Shown piece by piece: positions 20,562-21,695 of a stretch of 21,695 bases of DNA. Below the pieces are notes generated by a model. That model made no database searches. It saw only the letters and a list, made by a program, of their open reading frames with translations, and was not told where the DNA came from. The DNA comes from Eubacteriales bacterium (lineage in GTDB: Bacteria > Bacillota > Clostridia > Oscillospirales > Oscillospiraceae), in contig JAUMXS010000002.1 in assembly GCA_030528965.1 (NCBI GenBank), forward strand, positions 1-21,695, written 5' to 3'. The stretch's first letter is position 1. Each line of letters opens with the position of its first letter. The translations under genes were made by a program, and so were the position numbers.

Positions 20562-21695
20562 TTACGGCTCGATCTTCTCCATAACAAAGCATTCAATGAT
20601 ATCGCCTTCATGGATGTCGTTAAATTTTTCAACCTGCATACCGCATTCATAACCGGCAGAAACTTCCTTCACATCGTCCTTGAAACGACGCAGGGAAGCC
20701 AGCTGGCCCTCATGGATTACGATATTGTCGCGATTCACGCGGACCTGGCAGTTGCGCACGATCTTGCCATCCTGCACATAGCAGCCACAGACCGTACCGA
20801 TCTTGGAAACATGATATACCTGACGGACTTCGGCATGCCCGATGATCGCCTCGCGGAACTTCGGTGCAAGCATACCCTTCATGGCGGTCTCGATCTCGTT
20901 GATGCAGTCGTAGATGACGCGGTACATCCGCATGTCGACCTTGGACCGGGCCGCGCTCTCACGGGCGGCATTGTCCGGACGGACGTTGAAGCCGACGATC
21001 ACAGCGCCGCTCGTCGCAGCCAGCATAACATCCGACTCGTTGATGGCGCCGACGCCGGAATGGATGACACGCACCCGTACCTCTTCGTTGGAAAGCTTCT
21101 CCAGAGAAGCCTTTACCGCCTCTGCGCTGCCATGTACGTCGGCCTTGACAATAATGTTGAAATCCTTGATCTCACCCTTCTGGATCTGCGCAAACAGATC
21201 TTCCAGGCTGACTTTGCGGACCTGACTGGCTGCGGCAGCCTTCAGTTCCTGCTTGCGCTGCTCGACCAGTTCACGGGCCATACGCTCATCGGCAACGGCA
21301 TTGAACACATCACCGGCGCTGGGGACTTCACTCATGCCGGCGATTTCCACCGGTACGGACGGTCCCGCTTCGGTCACTCGCTCGCCCTTATCGTTGGTCA
21401 TCGTACGCACACGGCCAACCGTAGTGCCCGCGATGATAATATCGCCCTGATGCAGCGTACCGTTCTGAACCAGAACGGTCATAATGGGACCACGGCCCTT
21501 GTCCAGACGCGCTTCGATTACGATACCCTTGGCCGCACGGTTGGGATTGGCCTTCAGTTCCATGATCTCTGCCTGGAGGACCAGATTTTCCAGAAGATTA
21601 TTCATGCCCATACCGGTCTTGGCGGAAATCGGGCAGATGATCGTATCGCCGCCCCATTCTTCACTGACCAGATCATACTCCGTCAGCTGCTGCTT
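20562..21695 (-). CDS. infB: Translation initiation factor IF-2, C-terminal part (5' end outside window)
   Basis: 377 residues run in frame to the window edge. The piece starts inside the G domain: [15 protein letters not shown] is the G5 region that closes it. It continues through domain II ([29 protein letters not shown]) and domain III ([36 protein letters not shown]). The fMet-tRNA-binding C-terminal barrel follows ([20 protein letters not shown]), ending [11 protein letters not shown]-2 places initiator tRNA on the 30S subunit in a GTP-dependent way. It is the first gene visible of the infB-rbfA-nrnA-truB-ribF operon. The internal ATG at 21611 is not the real start. Confidence 0.97.
   Translation of the reverse strand, partial: KQQLTEYDLVSEEWGGDTIICPISAKTGMGMNNLLENLVLQAEIMELKANPNRAAKGIVIEARLDKGRGPIMTVLVQNGTLHQGDIIIAGTTVGRVRTMTNDKGERVTEAGPSVPVEIAGMSEVPSAGDVFNAVADERMARELVEQRKQELKAAAASQVRKVSLEDLFAQIQKGEIKDFNIIVKADVHGSAEAVKASLEKLSNEEVRVRVIHSGVGAINESDVMLAATSGAVIVGFNVRPDNAARESAARSKVDMRMYRVIYDCINEIETAMKGMLAPKFREAIIGHAEVRQVYHVSKIGTVCGCYVQDGKIVRNCQVRVNRDNIVIHEGQLASLRRFKDDVKEVSAGYECGMQVEKFNDIHEGDIIECFVMEKIEP

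Noticed and set aside
1..21695. CRISPR arrays, tRNA or rRNA genes, insertion sequences
   Set aside because: No regularly spaced repeats, cloverleaf-like segments, rRNA-like sequence or transposase frames were seen on either strand.

Overview
The window comes from an endospore-forming, Gram-positive Firmicute, most likely a Clostridia or Oscillospirales gut-type organism of moderately high GC. The evidence is pieces of the mother-cell sigma factor gene sigK, the infB-rbfA-nrnA-truB-ribF operon in its usual Firmicute order, strong GGAGG ribosome binding sites, and frequent GTG/TTG starts. Most genes lie on the minus strand.

Main observation: sigK is cut apart. Its first part (pro-sequence to ...HIIKK) is at 14361-14161 on the minus strand. 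The next part (...YYTPDGDQDDLISIG... to ...RCIENAIL) is at 228-76 on the same strand. A copy of the 5-bp sequence AAGAA lies at each break (minus strand; 224-228 and 14162-14166). Removing the 13,938 bp between them rejoins the reading frame exactly. Just inside each end is one arm of a 14-bp imperfect inverted repeat, symmetric about the AA of the shared core, as expected for a large serine recombinase attP. An intact large serine recombinase lies inside the interval, behind a candidate sigma-E-type promoter. This is a skin-like developmental intervening element at a site different from the B. subtilis skin site. The second sigK piece then stops being sigK-like at 'IENAIL', which is about where skin is inserted in B. 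subtilis. So sigK is probably broken a second time, by something that continues past the left edge.

Layout from left to right: 1-75, unknown sequence outside sigK; 76-228, sigK middle piece; 229-14161, the element. Inside the element are a minus-strand ten-gene Mrp/Mbh-type cation-proton antiporter operon (9675 to 331), a regulatory region with a Rex/Crp-like palindrome (9676-9987), a small ORF plus the recombinase (+, 9988-11785), pyruvate kinase (+, 11956-13368) and a GNAT acetyltransferase (minus, 14047-13487). To the right are the sigK N-terminal piece, rsmE (minus), a ferritin-like gene (+), and the minus-strand operon infB-rbfA-nrnA-truB-ribF-SGNH lipoprotein-DUF4358 lipoprotein, entered from the right edge.

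If the element excises in the mother cell, as skin does, sporulating mother cells would lose the antiporter operon and this pyruvate kinase from the chromosome while the spore keeps them. Known skin elements carry mostly phage-like genes, so central-energy cargo is the unusual part. No tRNA, rRNA, CRISPR array or insertion sequence was recognised.
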